A stretch of DNA of 64,000 bases. It comes from Desulfovibrio ferrophilus. Its GTDB lineage: Bacteria; Desulfobacterota; Desulfovibrionia; Desulfovibrionales; Desulfovibrionaceae. Where the stretch lies: assembly GCF_003966735.1 (NCBI RefSeq), contig NZ_AP017378.1:2004905-2068904 (forward strand), given 5' to 3'. Both the position numbers and the translations under genes were made by a program. The notes under the pieces are model-generated. The model was not told where the DNA came from, searched no databases, and saw only the letters and a program-made list of their open reading frames with translations. Position 1 is the first letter of the stretch. Each line of letters begins with the position of its first letter. Below, one piece after another: positions 18,241 through 29,200 of the stretch.

Positions 18241-18298
18241 TGCCTGTTGGATTTCCAACGCCAAGATCATTCCTGACGTTAGGTTGAAGGAAACTCGA

Positions 18299-20623
18299 TC
18301 AATCCTGCATTTCGTCGATGGCTACCTTCAGGTCTCCAGCAATACGGGCCAGATCCGAGATCGCCTGCTGCGATTCATTCATGGCCTGAGCCGTCTCCAT
18401 GGCAATTTGATTGATCTCGCCCGTGGCACGGCTGATTTCCTCGCTGGTAGCCGATTGCTGCTCGGATGCGGTGGCAATGCCCCGGACCTGATCAGCGGTG
18501 CGCTCCACCAGATCGACAATCTCCACCAAAGCCCGACCGGACTGGTCCGCCATCTCGGTACTCAAGTCGATCGCCTTGGTAGCAGACTCGGTATTAGCAA
18601 TATTCTTTTGCGCACTTTGCTGGATATTGGCGATAAAACTGCCCACTTCATTGGTGGCGGACATGGTCTTCTCCGCCAGCTTGCGCACTTCGTCCGCAAC
18701 AACTGCAAAACCACGCCCCGCATCGCCTGCTCGGGCGGCCTCGATGGCGGCGTTCAATGCCAGCAGGTTCGTCTGATCCGCAATATCGGTAATCACGGTC
18801 ATGATCTGCCCAATGCCTTCCGCCTGGGTTCCCAACTCGGCCATGTCATTACGAAGCTGTGACGCATGCGTGTGGATTTCCTGAATGGTGCCGACCATCT
18901 TGCGAACGACATCCGAGCCCTCCTGCGCCTTCCCTTTGGATTGATCCGCCAGGGAAGAGGCCTCAGAAGCATTCTGCGCAACCTCAAGCACCGTGGCGTT
19001 CATCTCTTCCATGGCCGTAGCAGCCTCGGCAGAGCGCTCGCGTTGGACTTCGGCACCACTGGAAGACTGCTCGATCTGAGCCGAAAGCTCTTCACTAGCT
19101 GCCACAACCTGCTCCGCAACCTCGTTGGCCTGGGCTGCAGCGTGCTCGATCTTGATATTCTTTTCCTGAATCAGGGCCTGACTTTTCTTGATTTCAGTCA
19201 GGTCGAAGAACAGCAGAAACACGCCAATCACATTGCCGTCGATGTCGGTCAGCGGGGCCACATCGTAACGAATGTGCAGCTCCGAGCCCTTGGAGCTCTG
19301 GGTCTGCATTTCATGGTCCAGGACCACGCAACCGTCGCGCAGACATTTGCCGGCCATGGTTTCCCGACCTTCTTCGCCATAATAAAACTTTGACAGGGTC
19401 AGTCCCATTGCCTGCTCTGGAGTCTCGTCGCGCTCGAACAGCTTCAAGTAGGGGTCATTGACGAAGGTGATTCGTTCATCATTGTCCACCACCATGCAGG
19501 GCTGCGTGAGCCCCACAAGGACGCTCTCCGCGAAACCGAGCTTCTGCTTCAGCTCCGACACCATGTGCGAGATATGCCCAGCCAGGTTCTCCAGTTCATA
19601 CCGGAACTTGCCTGACAGCTCGGCAGACATGTTGCCTCTGGATATTTCGCCGGCAAAGGCTTCGATATTCGACAGAGGCTTGAAGACCTGGAATTTCAGC
19701 GCAGCCAGAATGATACCAGCCACAACCAGGACCATCCCAAGCCCGGCCCCAATCATGACATTGCGCTGGGCGAGCGCGCCCGCCGCAAGATCAGACTCAT
19801 AAACACTCATGCAGACCAGCCAGCCAGTGCGCTTATTCTCGCGCACGGCCATCACCTTCTTACGGCCCTTCCAGTCGTACTCGAAGAAGCCGTTTTTCTC
19901 TTTCATGGCCTGCTGCACAAAGGCGTGTTCGGACAGATCCTTGAGCATCAGGTCCTTATTCACGGCATGGGCAATGATCCGCCCGGAAGTATCAAAGATA
20001 AAACCATAGCCATCCTTGCCGATTCGAATCGGATCGATGAACTGCTCTGTGAAGACTTCCCAACGGGGGAAAACAGCCAATCCACCGGTCACGAACCCGT
20101 CTGGTCCCTTGATGGCCTTGGCAACGCCAAAGATGTAAATCCCCCCACCACTTTTGGATTTGAGGATATCAGGAGTGATATACAAATCCTGCCCACCCAG
20201 GACAGCCTTGACGTATCCCCGTGAGGCACGGTCCATGCCCCGCATGTCCGCCCCCTTGGCGTTGGACCCGGCTACGATCTTTCCCTCGCGGTCAAAAACG
20301 AACATGGCCCAATAATCCTTGTACGAGGTCATGAGTTCCTCGAACAGTCGTTGAGTCCGCTCAGCTGGATAACCCGGCATCAGCGTGTCGGAAATGGCCT
20401 TCTGCCCGGCAAGCCCTTCGGTTAACGCCACGGCATTGTCCAGATAGCTCGCCAGAGATTTGGCTGTGAGATCCGTTGACTGATTGGCAGACTGATACCC
20501 CAAATCAGTCGCAACCGAGAATGTCGACGAATTCACGTACAGTACAAGGCCTGTAATCGCCGCAATAATGACCACCGTAACAAACAGTGACAACTGCACA
20601 TTGATACTTTTCAATTTACCCAT
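18299..20623 (-). CDS. Methyl-accepting chemotaxis protein, Cache-HAMP-PAS-MA
   Basis: 774 residues from the ATG at 20623 with GGGAG upstream. The order is membrane helix (about 8-32), double-Cache periplasmic domain (about 33-280; [21 protein letters not shown], then [15 protein letters not shown]), second helix (about 287-310), HAMP, a cytosolic PAS (about 370-495) and the signalling domain with tip [20 protein letters not shown]. The Cache motifs suggest a small-molecule ligand. The PAS ([20 protein letters not shown]) is closely similar to those of the chemoreceptor at 20840 and the GGDEF-EAL protein at 50940. No CheB/CheR-binding tail is seen. Confidence 0.93.
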   Translation of the reverse strand: MGKLKSINVQLSLFVTVVIIAAITGLVLYVNSSTFSVATDLGYQSANQSTDLTAKSLASYLDNAVALTEGLAGQKAISDTLMPGYPAERTQRLFEELMTSYKDYWAMFVFDREGKIVAGSNAKGADMRGMDRASRGYVKAVLGGQDLYITPDILKSKSGGGIYIFGVAKAIKGPDGFVTGGLAVFPRWEVFTEQFIDPIRIGKDGYGFIFDTSGRIIAHAVNKDLMLKDLSEHAFVQQAMKEKNGFFEYDWKGRKKVMAVRENKRTGWLVCMSVYESDLAAGALAQRNVMIGAGLGMVLVVAGIILAALKFQVFKPLSNIEAFAGEISRGNMSAELSGKFRYELENLAGHISHMVSELKQKLGFAESVLVGLTQPCMVVDNDERITFVNDPYLKLFERDETPEQAMGLTLSKFYYGEEGRETMAGKCLRDGCVVLDHEMQTQSSKGSELHIRYDVAPLTDIDGNVIGVFLLFFDLTEIKKSQALIQEKNIKIEHAAAQANEVAEQVVAASEELSAQIEQSSSGAEVQRERSAEAATAMEEMNATVLEVAQNASEASSLADQSKGKAQEGSDVVRKMVGTIQEIHTHASQLRNDMAELGTQAEGIGQIMTVITDIADQTNLLALNAAIEAARAGDAGRGFAVVADEVRKLAEKTMSATNEVGSFIANIQQSAQKNIANTESATKAIDLSTEMADQSGRALVEIVDLVERTADQVRGIATASEQQSATSEEISRATGEINQIAMETAQAMNESQQAISDLARIAGDLKVAIDEMQD

Positions 20624-20774
20624 ACCTACTCCCAATTTGAAACACACACTCCCAGATACTTCAAAGTCTTATCGACTCATCAAAAATCTTCTTTAACATA
20701 CTCGCAGCATTGATCAAAATCCAGTCATTACACTCCAACACCACTATACATCAAAAATAACACAACAGAGACAA

Positions 20775-20811
20775 ACAAAAAACGGCCCCGGAGAGGACTC
20801 CGGAGCCGTTA
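20775..20811 (-). terminator. Intrinsic terminator after the heme chemoreceptor operon
   Basis: On the minus strand, a 13-bp stem (AACGGCTCCGGAG with its partner, one mismatch) ends in a run of six T. Confidence 0.87.
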
Positions 20812-20839
20812 TTGAACTACTGATATAGATGCGTTGCAA

Positions 20840-22867
20840 CTATGAAGAGCGCATGTCCTCAATGATCCCGCGCAGGGCCTGAGCCTGTTCGGCAAGATCA
20901 TTCACAGCCTTGGCCGCTTCGGTCATAGCCTGAGCCGTCTCATTGGCAATGGAGTTGATGTCCTCGGTGGATCTTGTGATCTGTTCCGATGTTGCCGACT
21001 GCTCTTCGGCTGCCGTGGCAATGGAACGGACCTGGTCCGCAGTATTCTCCACCATGCCCAGAATCTCCGCCAGGGCCTCGCCTGAGACATGAGCCTTCTC
21101 GCGACTTTGCTCAACGGAGACGACGGCCTCTTCAGTACTGGCCACACTGGCCTTGGCACTGTTCTGAATCGTCTGGATGGACTGGGTCACTTCCTGAGTG
21201 GCGCTCATGGTCCGTTCGGCCAGCTTGCGCACCTCATCGGCCACAACGGCAAATCCGCGTCCGGCCTCACCCGCCCGGGCGGCCTCGATAGCCGCATTCA
21301 GGGCCAGCAGATTGGTCTGGTCCGCGATGTCCGTAATGACCTCTACGATACGACCAACATCCTCGGCCTGAGAGCCCAGCTCCTTCATGCTCTCCTGAAG
21401 TCCCATGGCCTGCGTTGCCACATGCTCGGCAATACGCACGGATTCTTCCACCACGGTCTGGCCTTCCTGGGCCTTAATCTTGGTGCGATCGGCCAACTCT
21501 GCCGCGCTATCCGCATTCTGAGCAACTTCCAGCACGGTGGCGTTCATCTGCTCCATGGCGGTAGCCACCTCGGAGGTCCGGGCCAACTGGCCATCTGAAC
21601 CGCGGCTGGCCTCTTCGACCTGAGCAGACAGTTCGTCCGCCGAGGAGGACACGTTGACCGACACCTGTTCTGCATCTCCGGCAGCCTTGGCAATGCGCAT
21701 ATTCTGCGCCTCGATCATCCGCTCATTCTCCACAATGGCAGTCAGGTCCATGATCAGGGCAAAGGCACCAATCAGGTTCCCGTCAAGGTCATAAAGTGGA
21801 GCCGCTTCCATGTTCAGGAACAGGGTCTGGCCCTTGCGGTTCTCATATTCTTCACGCGGTACGGAATGCGGTTTGCGATCATTGAGAGCAAGGTTCTCGA
21901 CTGTCTCGCGAGTCGAATCGCCAAAGAACAAATCGGAGACATTTCGCCCATGGAAGGATTCCGGATCGCCATCCAGGCCGATCAGTTCAAGCATAGGCTT
22001 GTTGATGAATGACACGTTGGCATCGGTATCGGCCACATAGCAGGCGATAGTCATCCCGGACAGAATACCCTGCGAGAACCCGAGCTGGGTCTTCAATTTG
22101 CCAACCATGCCCGAGAGGTTGCACCCCAACTGACCCAATTCATCAGTACTGGCGCATTCGAAACGGGCATCAAAGTTTCCGTTGGCCACCTCATTGGAGG
22201 CACCAGCGATATCTGCCAGGCGAGCAATAACGTTGCGACGCAGGAACAGCACCACGGGCACCACCAACAGAATCAGTCCACCAACGCACAAGGCGATGAA
22301 TTCATAAATCTGCGTACGAATGGCGCTCACATTGGGGCTGACGTCCTGAATGACGGCGATGCTGCCAAGAATGGCCTGAGAACTACCATGACAGTGATAG
22401 CAGGACTTCTCATTGGGGATGGACATGACGCGCATGAACAAGTCCCGCCCGCCGCTCTTGGTCAGCAGCCCGGTCTCTGTCTGTTCGCTCAGCGACGTTG
22501 TCATCAGGCCCAACATATCTGCCTGGTCATAGGCAGATTCAAAGTCCTTGCGCACGGACTCATCCACTGTGGAATAGGTCACATTGGCCTTGTAGTTGGT
22601 CAGATAAATTTCCGTGTCGGGATACTTGTCCTTCAAGAAGGCGAACTCTTTCTTGGTGCTTGCATCATCACCGATGACCATGGGCTTTTCCACGGTCTGC
22701 TTGATGAGCTCGGAAGTTCTAGTGAGCGAGGCATCCAGCTGAGCCTCCATGGCGTCACTCTGCCACATGGAGCTGATGGTGATCAGCGCGGCGAAGACCA
22801 GGACACAGATCCCAATAACCAGAGCGGTCACACGGGCGTTCACATGGCTGCGAAAATAATCGAGCAT
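20840..22867 (-). CDS. Chemotaxis receptor with periplasmic heme-c motif (DcrA-like)
   Basis: 675 residues. A membrane helix (about 12-33) leads into a periplasmic domain of about 155 residues that ends with SCYHCHGS: a single CxxCH heme-c site at 156-160. A second helix (about 188-209), HAMP, a PAS domain (about 268-385) and the signalling domain ([20 protein letters not shown]) follow. The periplasmic domain has the layout of the DUF3365/Tll0287 group. Desulfovibrio DcrA is a known heme-c chemoreceptor that responds to oxygen and redox state; this protein has the same design, but orthology is not tested. The gene follows the tetraheme cytochrome by nine bases. Confidence 0.9.
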   Translation of the reverse strand: MLDYFRSHVNARVTALVIGICVLVFAALITISSMWQSDAMEAQLDASLTRTSELIKQTVEKPMVIGDDASTKKEFAFLKDKYPDTEIYLTNYKANVTYSTVDESVRKDFESAYDQADMLGLMTTSLSEQTETGLLTKSGGRDLFMRVMSIPNEKSCYHCHGSSQAILGSIAVIQDVSPNVSAIRTQIYEFIALCVGGLILLVVPVVLFLRRNVIARLADIAGASNEVANGNFDARFECASTDELGQLGCNLSGMVGKLKTQLGFSQGILSGMTIACYVADTDANVSFINKPMLELIGLDGDPESFHGRNVSDLFFGDSTRETVENLALNDRKPHSVPREEYENRKGQTLFLNMEAAPLYDLDGNLIGAFALIMDLTAIVENERMIEAQNMRIAKAAGDAEQVSVNVSSSADELSAQVEEASRGSDGQLARTSEVATAMEQMNATVLEVAQNADSAAELADRTKIKAQEGQTVVEESVRIAEHVATQAMGLQESMKELGSQAEDVGRIVEVITDIADQTNLLALNAAIEAARAGEAGRGFAVVADEVRKLAERTMSATQEVTQSIQTIQNSAKASVASTEEAVVSVEQSREKAHVSGEALAEILGMVENTADQVRSIATAAEEQSATSEQITRSTEDINSIANETAQAMTEAAKAVNDLAEQAQALRGIIEDMRSS

Positions 22868-22876
22868 AAGGATCTC

Positions 22877-23341
22877 CTAGTGCGCACCGCTGAAGATCAG
22901 CGGCTTGAAGTTGAAGTCCTCGACTCGGTCTGCATTGTGGCAGGTTTCGCAACCTTCTACACTGGGAGTGCGCTCAATGGCTTCGGTATCCCCTCCGGAT
23001 TCGGCATGCTCGGCACCGGGACCATGACAGGTCTCACAACCGACATCGGCCAACTCGGGTGTTTCCTTGATGCTGACGAAACCACCCTTTCCGTACCCGG
23101 TGGTATGACATTCGTAACAGCTTTCCTGTTCAGCCTGCGTCAAATCCGAGGCCATGATTTCGATGCTGTGCCAGGATTTGGCTTTTTTGGAATAGCTCAC
23201 GAAATGTTCAAACTGCTCATCATGACATTCCGAGCAGGCTTCACTTCCGATATACTGCTTGGCGCCTGCGCCAACGGCCCCTGCCAATGTAACGGCAAGC
23301 ACCAGGGCACCAGTCAATGCCCTCTTGAATCTAATACTCAT
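22877..23341 (-). CDS. Small periplasmic tetraheme cytochrome c
   Basis: 154 residues from the ATG at 23341 (AAGGTGG upstream; an in-frame ATG 12 codons earlier would give an oddly long signal peptide). The signal peptide ends near AVGAGA. Four CxxCH sites lie at about 36, 75, 102 and 131 (CSECH, CYECH, CETCH, CETCH), and GCETCHGPGAEH is typical of the cytochrome c554-like superfamily. It is co-transcribed with the heme chemoreceptor, so it may pass electrons to or from the receptor heme; this is inference from gene order. Confidence 0.88.
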   Translation of the reverse strand: MSIRFKRALTGALVLAVTLAGAVGAGAKQYIGSEACSECHDEQFEHFVSYSKKAKSWHSIEIMASDLTQAEQESCYECHTTGYGKGGFVSIKETPELADVGCETCHGPGAEHAESGGDTEAIERTPSVEGCETCHNADRVEDFNFKPLIFSGAH

Positions 23342-23786
23342 GACCAAAACCCACCTTGGCTGAATAAATTTAGACATGACTCAATGCCAAGGCGAGCAAG
23401 GCATCAATCACCACCTCCCGGCACCCTTCCCCCGAGTGCCGAACCAATCTTATCGGTCAAATTCTGAAAATCTCACCCCGGAACGACACTATCGGTTGCA
23501 TCGACTCGGATGAACCAAGTCGGAATGCCCCCAAGCAGCTCCTGGATTGCGAAAAAAAGGACAAAGTAAAGCGACTCTGACCTGAGGCCCTAAACGACAA
23601 TGGCGGCACAATCAAGGGGCCTCCCGAACAAATATGGTTTTCCTCAAGCAGCCATGATCCCACTTCGTTTCGTAACCAACAGGAACAACAGGAGCATCGG
23701 ACCGATCAGCGCTTCTGCGCTAAAGCGAACCAGCATCGAGGCCGATAACAAGGATGAACCATCTGAAGCTTTGATACGAGGTATGG
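23342..23786. other. Gene-free divergent spacer
   Basis: A 445-base spacer between the cytochrome operon (minus) and the receiver-TPR gene (plus). It holds small inverted repeats (CGGCAC/GTGCCG near 23420-23445 and ATGCC/GGCAT near 23378-23403) that would lie in the cytochrome mRNA leader. I see no convincing gene. A 68-codon minus frame at 23457-23663 has no good start site or recognisable sequence. Confidence 0.5.
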
Positions 23787-24974
23787 ATGCTGACTCTGCA
23801 CAAAAAGAATCTGACCCCCTTCACCACTGCCCTGGCGGTCTCGGCCAACCGGGAGCATCTTCGTCTGGACCGAAGCGCCTTGCGCGCCGCAGGAGTCCCC
23901 GAAATCGTGACGTTCGCATCCATCGAAAAGGCTCTGGTCTGGATCGTCGCCAACCCGGTGGACGTGGTTCTTCTGGATGCAGACCTGGGCCGGACCACTG
24001 GAGCAAAGGTCTTGCGGTTACTACGCCGTCGTCGTTCCTTTGCGACACTGCCTGTCATCGTCACCAGCATGAGCAGCAGCCGAGCCTGCGTTCTCGAGGC
24101 CCTGGGAGCCGGATGTTCAGGCTACCTGGTTCGCCCCTACTCACAGGAAGGTCTGCTCAAGCAGTGTCGACTTGCTGCCAGCGGAGCCAATCCCGGACGG
24201 GAACGCATTGCCGCCATGCGCCAGGCGCAGGAGGAAACCCGACGAGGGCGTCGAGTTCAGGCCATTGCCGCCATGAAAAGAGCGACTTCAAGGCAGCAAG
24301 AAGCACATCAATACTATACCAAGGGTTGCGATCAGTTATCGGCTGAGCATTTCGAGCTGGCCATAGGTTCTTTCAACAAGGCGCTCGCCATCAACAACCT
24401 GTTTGCCGAGGCCTACATCGGAATGGCCAACGCCTGGGAGGCCTTGGGAGAGCCCGACAAGGCCAAGGCATGCATGCGTCGGGCTGTGGATGCCCATGCC
24501 CGCAATAACGGCATCACCCGCACGAGAAATGTGCTGGTTCAAACGCTGATGGACAATCCCAACGCGCCCAATCCGTTTTTGGACCTTGGATTCGCCCTTG
24601 TCCGCCAGGGAGAGCTCAAGGCAGCCGGACAGGCGTATTCGCTGGCCGTGCAGCATGGCCCCACGGGTGGTGGCGTCTATGCCGCCGTGGCAAGAGCCTG
24701 CCTGTTTACCTCCGACCCCAGACGGGCCGCCAAGCAGATCGCCGTCGGCATGGCCGAGGCGGGTGGAATATCACTCCCCGCCGAGACACTGTATCAGCGC
24801 ATCATGGGAGATATTCCCAGCCTGCCCGGTTCCGGCATCGTCCGCACCGAAACGGTTGAAGCCGACGAATGCAGTAACGTGATGAACGACATTCTGGCGG
24901 TACTCAAGTACACTTGGAAGTTGTACCGAAACGGCGGTCCCCTCACACCGCAGCCCCTGCCTTTGGACTTCTGA
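23787..24974 (+). CDS. Receiver-like domain fused to TPR repeats
   Basis: 395 residues. Residues about 10-130 look like a CheY-type receiver with Asp64 (VVLLDADLG) and the end GYLVRPYS, where the usual Lys is Arg116; the acidic pair near the N-terminus is not evident. Residues about 170-330 form TPR-like helices (FELAIGSFNKALAINNLFAEAYIGMANAWEALGEPDKAKACMRRAV). Such proteins act as protein-protein adaptors in two-component or motility systems. The Lys to Arg change and weak acidic pocket raise the possibility of a phosphorylation-independent pseudo-receiver. Monocistronic. Confidence 0.82.
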   Translation: MLTLHKKNLTPFTTALAVSANREHLRLDRSALRAAGVPEIVTFASIEKALVWIVANPVDVVLLDADLGRTTGAKVLRLLRRRRSFATLPVIVTSMSSSRACVLEALGAGCSGYLVRPYSQEGLLKQCRLAASGANPGRERIAAMRQAQEETRRGRRVQAIAAMKRATSRQQEAHQYYTKGCDQLSAEHFELAIGSFNKALAINNLFAEAYIGMANAWEALGEPDKAKACMRRAVDAHARNNGITRTRNVLVQTLMDNPNAPNPFLDLGFALVRQGELKAAGQAYSLAVQHGPTGGGVYAAVARACLFTSDPRRAAKQIAVGMAEAGGISLPAETLYQRIMGDIPSLPGSGIVRTETVEADECSNVMNDILAVLKYTWKLYRNGGPLTPQPLPLDF

Positions 24975-24978
24975 CACC

Positions 24979-25011
24979 AAGCGTCCGGCCAGCAATGCTG
25001 ACCGGACGCTT
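24979..25011 (+). terminator. Intrinsic terminator between convergent genes
   Basis: The stem AAGCGTCCGG/CCGGACGCTT has a 13-base loop and a modest T-rich tail on the plus strand. Confidence 0.75.
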
Positions 25012-25073
25012 CGATTTCATGTTCCAGGCATCACCTGGAAGCCCTGAAGAGTATCAAACCCAACTGGCGGGCG

Positions 25074-25874
25074 TTACTCGCCCAACGCAACATGCTCAGC
25101 CTTATCCACGTCCCAGTCCTTGTGGACCACGCCATGCAAGGCCTTGATCAGGTGATATGGCCTGTCAGCCTGAAAGATATTACGCCCAATGGACAAGCCA
25201 GAGCCGCCAGCCGCAAGGGAATCGCGAACCATGACAAACAGATCGCGAGAGCTGTCCAGCTTGGGACCACCGGCAATCACCACGGGCACGCAGACCCCAT
25301 CCGTTACCCGTTTGAAGCTTTCAGGGTCTCCGGTGTAGGGCACCTTCACCACATCAGCGCCCAACTCCATGCCCACACGGGCGCAATGAGCGACGGTATC
25401 AGGATCGTATTCATTCTCGATCTTGGGGCCACGGGCATAGACCATGGCCAGGATGGGCATGCCCCAATCCGAAGCTCGCGAGGCCATCCTTCCAAGATCG
25501 CTCAACATATCCCGTTCAGTTTCGTCACCGATATTCACATGCACGGACACCGCGTCCGCGCCCAGCTTGATGGCATCTTCCACCGTGCCCGTCAGGGTCT
25601 TGGCGTTGGGAAAAGGCGACAGTACCGTGCTGGCTGAAAGATGCACGATCAGTCCGATATCAGGCCCCTGCCGCCTATGACCACAGGGCACCAACCCTTT
25701 GTGCATCAGCACCGCATTGGCCCCGCCTTCTGCGATGTGAGTCAGGGTTTCACGCATGTCTATCAGCCCCTTGACCGGCCCGATGGTCGTGCCATGGTCA
25801 AGAGGGACGATGATGGCGCGTTCCGTATCTCTATTGAAGATTCGCTCCATTCTGATGGCTTTACCAATATGCAT
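25074..25874 (-). CDS. 2-amino-3,7-dideoxy-D-threo-hept-6-ulosonate (ADTH) synthase, class I aldolase
   Basis: 266 residues with AAGGAGGT before the ATG. The class I aldolase barrel shows [10 protein letters not shown] (D26/H27), Tyr146 in AMVYARGP and the Schiff-base Lys177 in [10 protein letters not shown], then GGPKLDSS and [10 protein letters not shown]. This family includes the ADTH synthase of methanogens and Desulfovibrio, which starts an alternative route to 3-dehydroquinate and the aromatic amino acids without DAHP synthase. The close relative is class I fructose-bisphosphate aldolase. The partner 3-dehydroquinate synthase II is not next to it here. The upstream leader with a Phe/Tyr-rich peptide and a terminator strongly supports the aromatic assignment. 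Confidence 0.87.
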   Translation of the reverse strand: MHIGKAIRMERIFNRDTERAIIVPLDHGTTIGPVKGLIDMRETLTHIAEGGANAVLMHKGLVPCGHRRQGPDIGLIVHLSASTVLSPFPNAKTLTGTVEDAIKLGADAVSVHVNIGDETERDMLSDLGRMASRASDWGMPILAMVYARGPKIENEYDPDTVAHCARVGMELGADVVKVPYTGDPESFKRVTDGVCVPVVIAGGPKLDSSRDLFVMVRDSLAAGGSGLSIGRNIFQADRPYHLIKALHGVVHKDWDVDKAEHVALGE

Positions 25875-25916
25875 TGTTACCTCCTTGGGATTTTCTCCAT
25901 ACCCTTATTAAGTCAC

Positions 25917-25950
25917 AAAAAAAAGGCCACCGGTATCTCCGGAGGCCCTT
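25917..25950 (-). terminator. Attenuator terminator inside the aldolase leader
   Basis: On the minus strand, AAGGGCC-T-CCGG pairs with CCGG-T-GGCCTTT and runs into T8. It ends 42 bases before the aldolase start codon, so it can only stop transcripts that would otherwise enter that gene. Confidence 0.85.
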
Positions 25951-26050
25951 GCTGGCGTGGATCACTCAGGCGCGCTCAGCGCGCCATGCAATCAACCCCA
26001 CGGGCCTTGATTCCCGTGGTAAAATAATAAAAACCAAAAAAGTTGATTGC
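25949..26050 (-). promoter_or_regulatory. Competing RNA stems of a transcription attenuator
   Basis: Stem 1:2 pairs GCAATCAAC (26042-26050) with GTTGATTGC (25988-25996) and encloses a second hairpin CCACGGG/CCCGTGG. The alternative stem 2:3 pairs TTGCATGGCG (25982-25991, one bulged A) with CGCCAGCAA (25949-25957), which overlaps the base of the terminator. The two are mutually exclusive. Strand 1 lies directly before the Phe/Tyr codons, so a ribosome stalled there would cover it and favour the antiterminator. Confidence 0.75.
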
Positions 26051-26065
26051 GTTGTGATCGATCAT
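25976..26065 (-). CDS. Phe/Tyr-rich leader peptide controlling the aldolase
   Basis: A 29-residue frame from ATG at 26065 to TGA at 25976, starting MIDHNAIN, with the core FFGFYYF and ending CMAR. Six of seven consecutive codons specify Phe or Tyr, which is unlike ordinary coding sequence but exactly the form of known attenuation leaders such as pheL. It ends 98 nucleotides before the aldolase start, with competing stems and a terminator between. A four-codon frame (MSNL) overlaps its start as ATGA and could couple translation. No strong Shine-Dalgarno sequence is present. Confidence 0.78.
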   Translation of the reverse strand: MIDHNAINFFGFYYFTTGIKARGVDCMAR

Positions 26066-26073
26066 AGATTGGA

Positions 26074-26103
26074 CATATATGCCCCCGCCCCTTCTCCTGT
26101 CAA
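26074..26103 (-). promoter_or_regulatory. Likely promoter of the aldolase leader
   Basis: A perfect TTGACA -35 lies at 26098-26103 and, 18 bases on, a TATATG -10 at 26074-26079. The predicted start (about 26067) would nearly coincide with the leader-peptide ATG, so leaderless translation or a second upstream promoter is possible. Confidence 0.6.
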
Positions 26104-26274
26104 CTGGAATTTACCAAAATCAACTGGCACATCAACCCCAGAAACCATTGTGACACAACCGTCACTCATGGTACTCATTAGGACTGCACGCAAGGAAGCG
26201 CCCCCATAAAAATCACACTCGGGGCAAACTCAACGGCTTCATGGCACCCGCCACGTCGTGTCGGAGATAACAAT

Positions 26275-29200
26275 ATGATTCCAGCATACGCCCGGTTGTT
26301 CATCACCTGCCTGATTCTGCTCTTCTGTTCCAATGCAAATTCGGCGTCAAACGACCAAAGGGCTTTGCTGATCAGTTCCTACCACCCCGGTTTTCCGACA
26401 TTCTTCCAACAAATTGACGGCATCAAATCCATATTCGAGCCCGCCGGAGTCATGCTGGATGTGGAATTCATGGACAGCAAACGCTTTCCCGGCCCCGAGG
26501 ACATTGCGCATTTCAAACGACAACTGAGCCACAAACTGGCAGTGGCACCACGCTATGACATCATCCTGACCTCGGATGACAATGCCTTGCGCTTCGCCTT
26601 GGACAACCGACATAAACTCTTCCCGTCCATCCCTCTTGTGTTTTGCGGGCTCAATAATGTGAACCTTGCCCTTGCCCAGGATGCGGAGCCCAATATTACC
26701 GGCGTCATCGAATCCATCTCCCTCAGCGAGACCCTGGCGCTGATTCACAGGCTCTCCCCCAGCACAACACAAGTCGCCGTTATTGCTGATGGCACCCCCA
26801 GCGGACAAAGCGACCTGAGGAAACTACGCCGCCTGTCCCAAACCAACCCCAACCTTGAAATCCACGAGCTGTTGCTCGCAGACATGAGCTTTGAGGAACT
26901 CACGCAGAAACTCTCGAAGCTGGGAAAAAACACCTCTATCCTGTTGCTGTCCGCCTATCGTGACAAGTCAGGACTCTCCATGTCCTTTGCCGACAGCCTG
27001 AGCTTGATACGCAGACACGCCAAGGCACCTGTCTTCCACCTCTGGGAGCATGGACTGGGGCAGGGCATTCTGGGAGGCAAGGTCGTCAGCCACGAATCCC
27101 AGGGCAGAACCGCCGCACAACTCGCACTGCGCATCCTTCAAGGCGAACTCGCGGAACAGATCAAGGTCGTCCCCGGTGAGGCTGCCAATCTGTATATTTT
27201 CGATGCTCTCGAGCTCAAACGCTGGAACATTTCCGAGGACCTTCTCCCCCCCGGCTCCCTGCTCCTGAACCGGCCAAAAACATTCTATGAAACCCATCAG
27301 TCACTGATTCAGATCAGCGGCGGCGCCATACTGATCCTGCTGGTGGTCATTGCGCTATTGACAAAAACCCTACGTGCCCTGCGACGCGCCGAGACGGCAC
27401 TGATCGAAAGTGAAGCCAAGTACAGAGGCTATATCGAAAATGCCCCTGACGGTCTGTTCGTCTTTGACAAGACCGGTCGGTTCCATGAAGTCAACCGGGC
27501 GGGTTGCGAAATGACCGGGTACACTCAGGATGAATTCCTGCAACTGAATTTCCCCAACCCCCTGGCCGAACACGACCATCCTCGCGCTCAAAACAATTTC
27601 GCCATGCTCATTGAGAAGGGAACCGTTCAGGCCCAGTACGACGTTCGTCGCAAAGATGGGACAATCATCTCGGTGCTGACGACCGCAGCCAAACTCTCCG
27701 ACAACCTGTTTGTCGCCTTGGGAAAGGACATCACGGAACTGCAAAAGACCAAGGAAGCCCTTGAACAAAGCAAGAGCAGGCACAGCATTGTCTTCAACAA
27801 TTCGCCACTGGGCATTATTCTCTACAATGAACAAGGAACCATCGTTGATTGCAATGAGCGATTCATCGACATCATGGGCTCATCGCGCCACCAACTGATT
27901 GGATTCAACACAATAGGCCAGACCGAAAGTAATGAACTGCGCCAAGCTCTCAAAACCGCCCTGAATGGGGAAATCGGCATCTTCGAAGGCCCATACGTTT
28001 CCGTAACCGGCGGCAAAGCCTCCTACATCCGGGTCAACTTCAACCCCGTGCACCCAGGAAAATCCCCCACCGAGGTGATCGCAACGCTGGAGGACTTCAG
28101 CCAGCGTATTCAGGCGGAACAGGCATTGCGCGAAAGCGAGGAGCGCCACACCGCCCTCTCCAGAGCCACGGCCGAAGCCATTTTCATTTCGGACAAGGGA
28201 GTCTGCATCGAGGCCAACCAGTCTGCCAGTGACATGTTCGGTTACAGCAATGAGGAGCTCATCGGCATCTTCGGAACCGACGTCATTGCCCCTGAATCCA
28301 GGGAGCTGGTCAAACAGAATATTCTGTCTGGAGCGGAGAATCCATACGAAGCTCTTGCCGTACGCAAGGATGGCTCGACATTCTGGGCAGAATTCCAGGG
28401 GCGGATGTTTACCTACAAGGGCAAACCAACCCGTGCCACGGCAGTGCGTGATATCACCATGCGCAAGGAAGCCGAACGTACCTTGCTTCAGGCCAAGGAA
28501 CAGGCCGAGGCCGTAAGCCGGGCCAAATCCCAATTCCTGGCCAACATGAGTCATGAAATCCGCACTCCCATCAATGGTGTCATGGGAATGCTGCAATTGA
28601 TGGGCATGACTCCCCTGAACCATGACCAACGCGAATATGTGGACAACGCGGTTCTCTCCTGCCAACGGCTGACGCGACTGCTGGGGGACATCCTCGACAT
28701 GTCCAGAATCGAAGCCGGGAAAATCCAGTTGCGGGATGAACTTATCAGCATGAGTGAAATCCTGGATGAGGTGAAGAGCACATACAGCACTCTCGCCACA
28801 TCGGCAGGGATCGAACTGAATATCCGTTGCCACCCGGAAGTGCCCCCACAGGTCATTGGGGATGAACTGCGCCTGCGTCAGATCCTGCTCAACCTGGTGG
28901 GCAACGCCTGCAAATTCACCCAGCACGGAGCCGTCTCCATTGACGTTTCAAGACTTGAGACATCCAAACCCGAAACAAGCCGATTGCTGTTCATGGTCAG
29001 TGATACCGGGCCAGGAATCTCGGATGCTCTGGTGGACTCGATGTTCAGTACCTTCACTCAAGCCGAGGGCACCTATTCACGCAAACATCAGGGAGCCGGA
29101 TTGGGGCTGCCCATCGTCAAGAACCTCGTTGAACTCCTTGAGGGCAGTCTCGCTGTGGAGAGCCTCCCCGGCCAGGGAACGACCTTCTATATCAGCATTG

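Noticed and set aside
23457-23663. 68-codon minus frame in the spacer after the cytochrome operon.
   Set aside because: No ribosome site, atypical composition and no family resemblance.
25917-26065. A T-box leader for the aldolase gene.
   Set aside because: The conserved T-box sequence before the terminator is absent and the stems are too few.
25917-26080. A 6S-like or other small RNA gene ending at the T8 terminator.
   Set aside because: The ends do not pair with each other, and the Phe/Tyr-rich frame plus nearness to the aldolase start explain the structure as an attenuator. A stable terminated leader could still accumulate as a small RNA.
27880-28926. Minus-strand frame of 348 codons opposite the hybrid kinase.
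   Set aside because: The opposite strand encodes recognisable PAS and HisKA domains; the minus translation has no domain.
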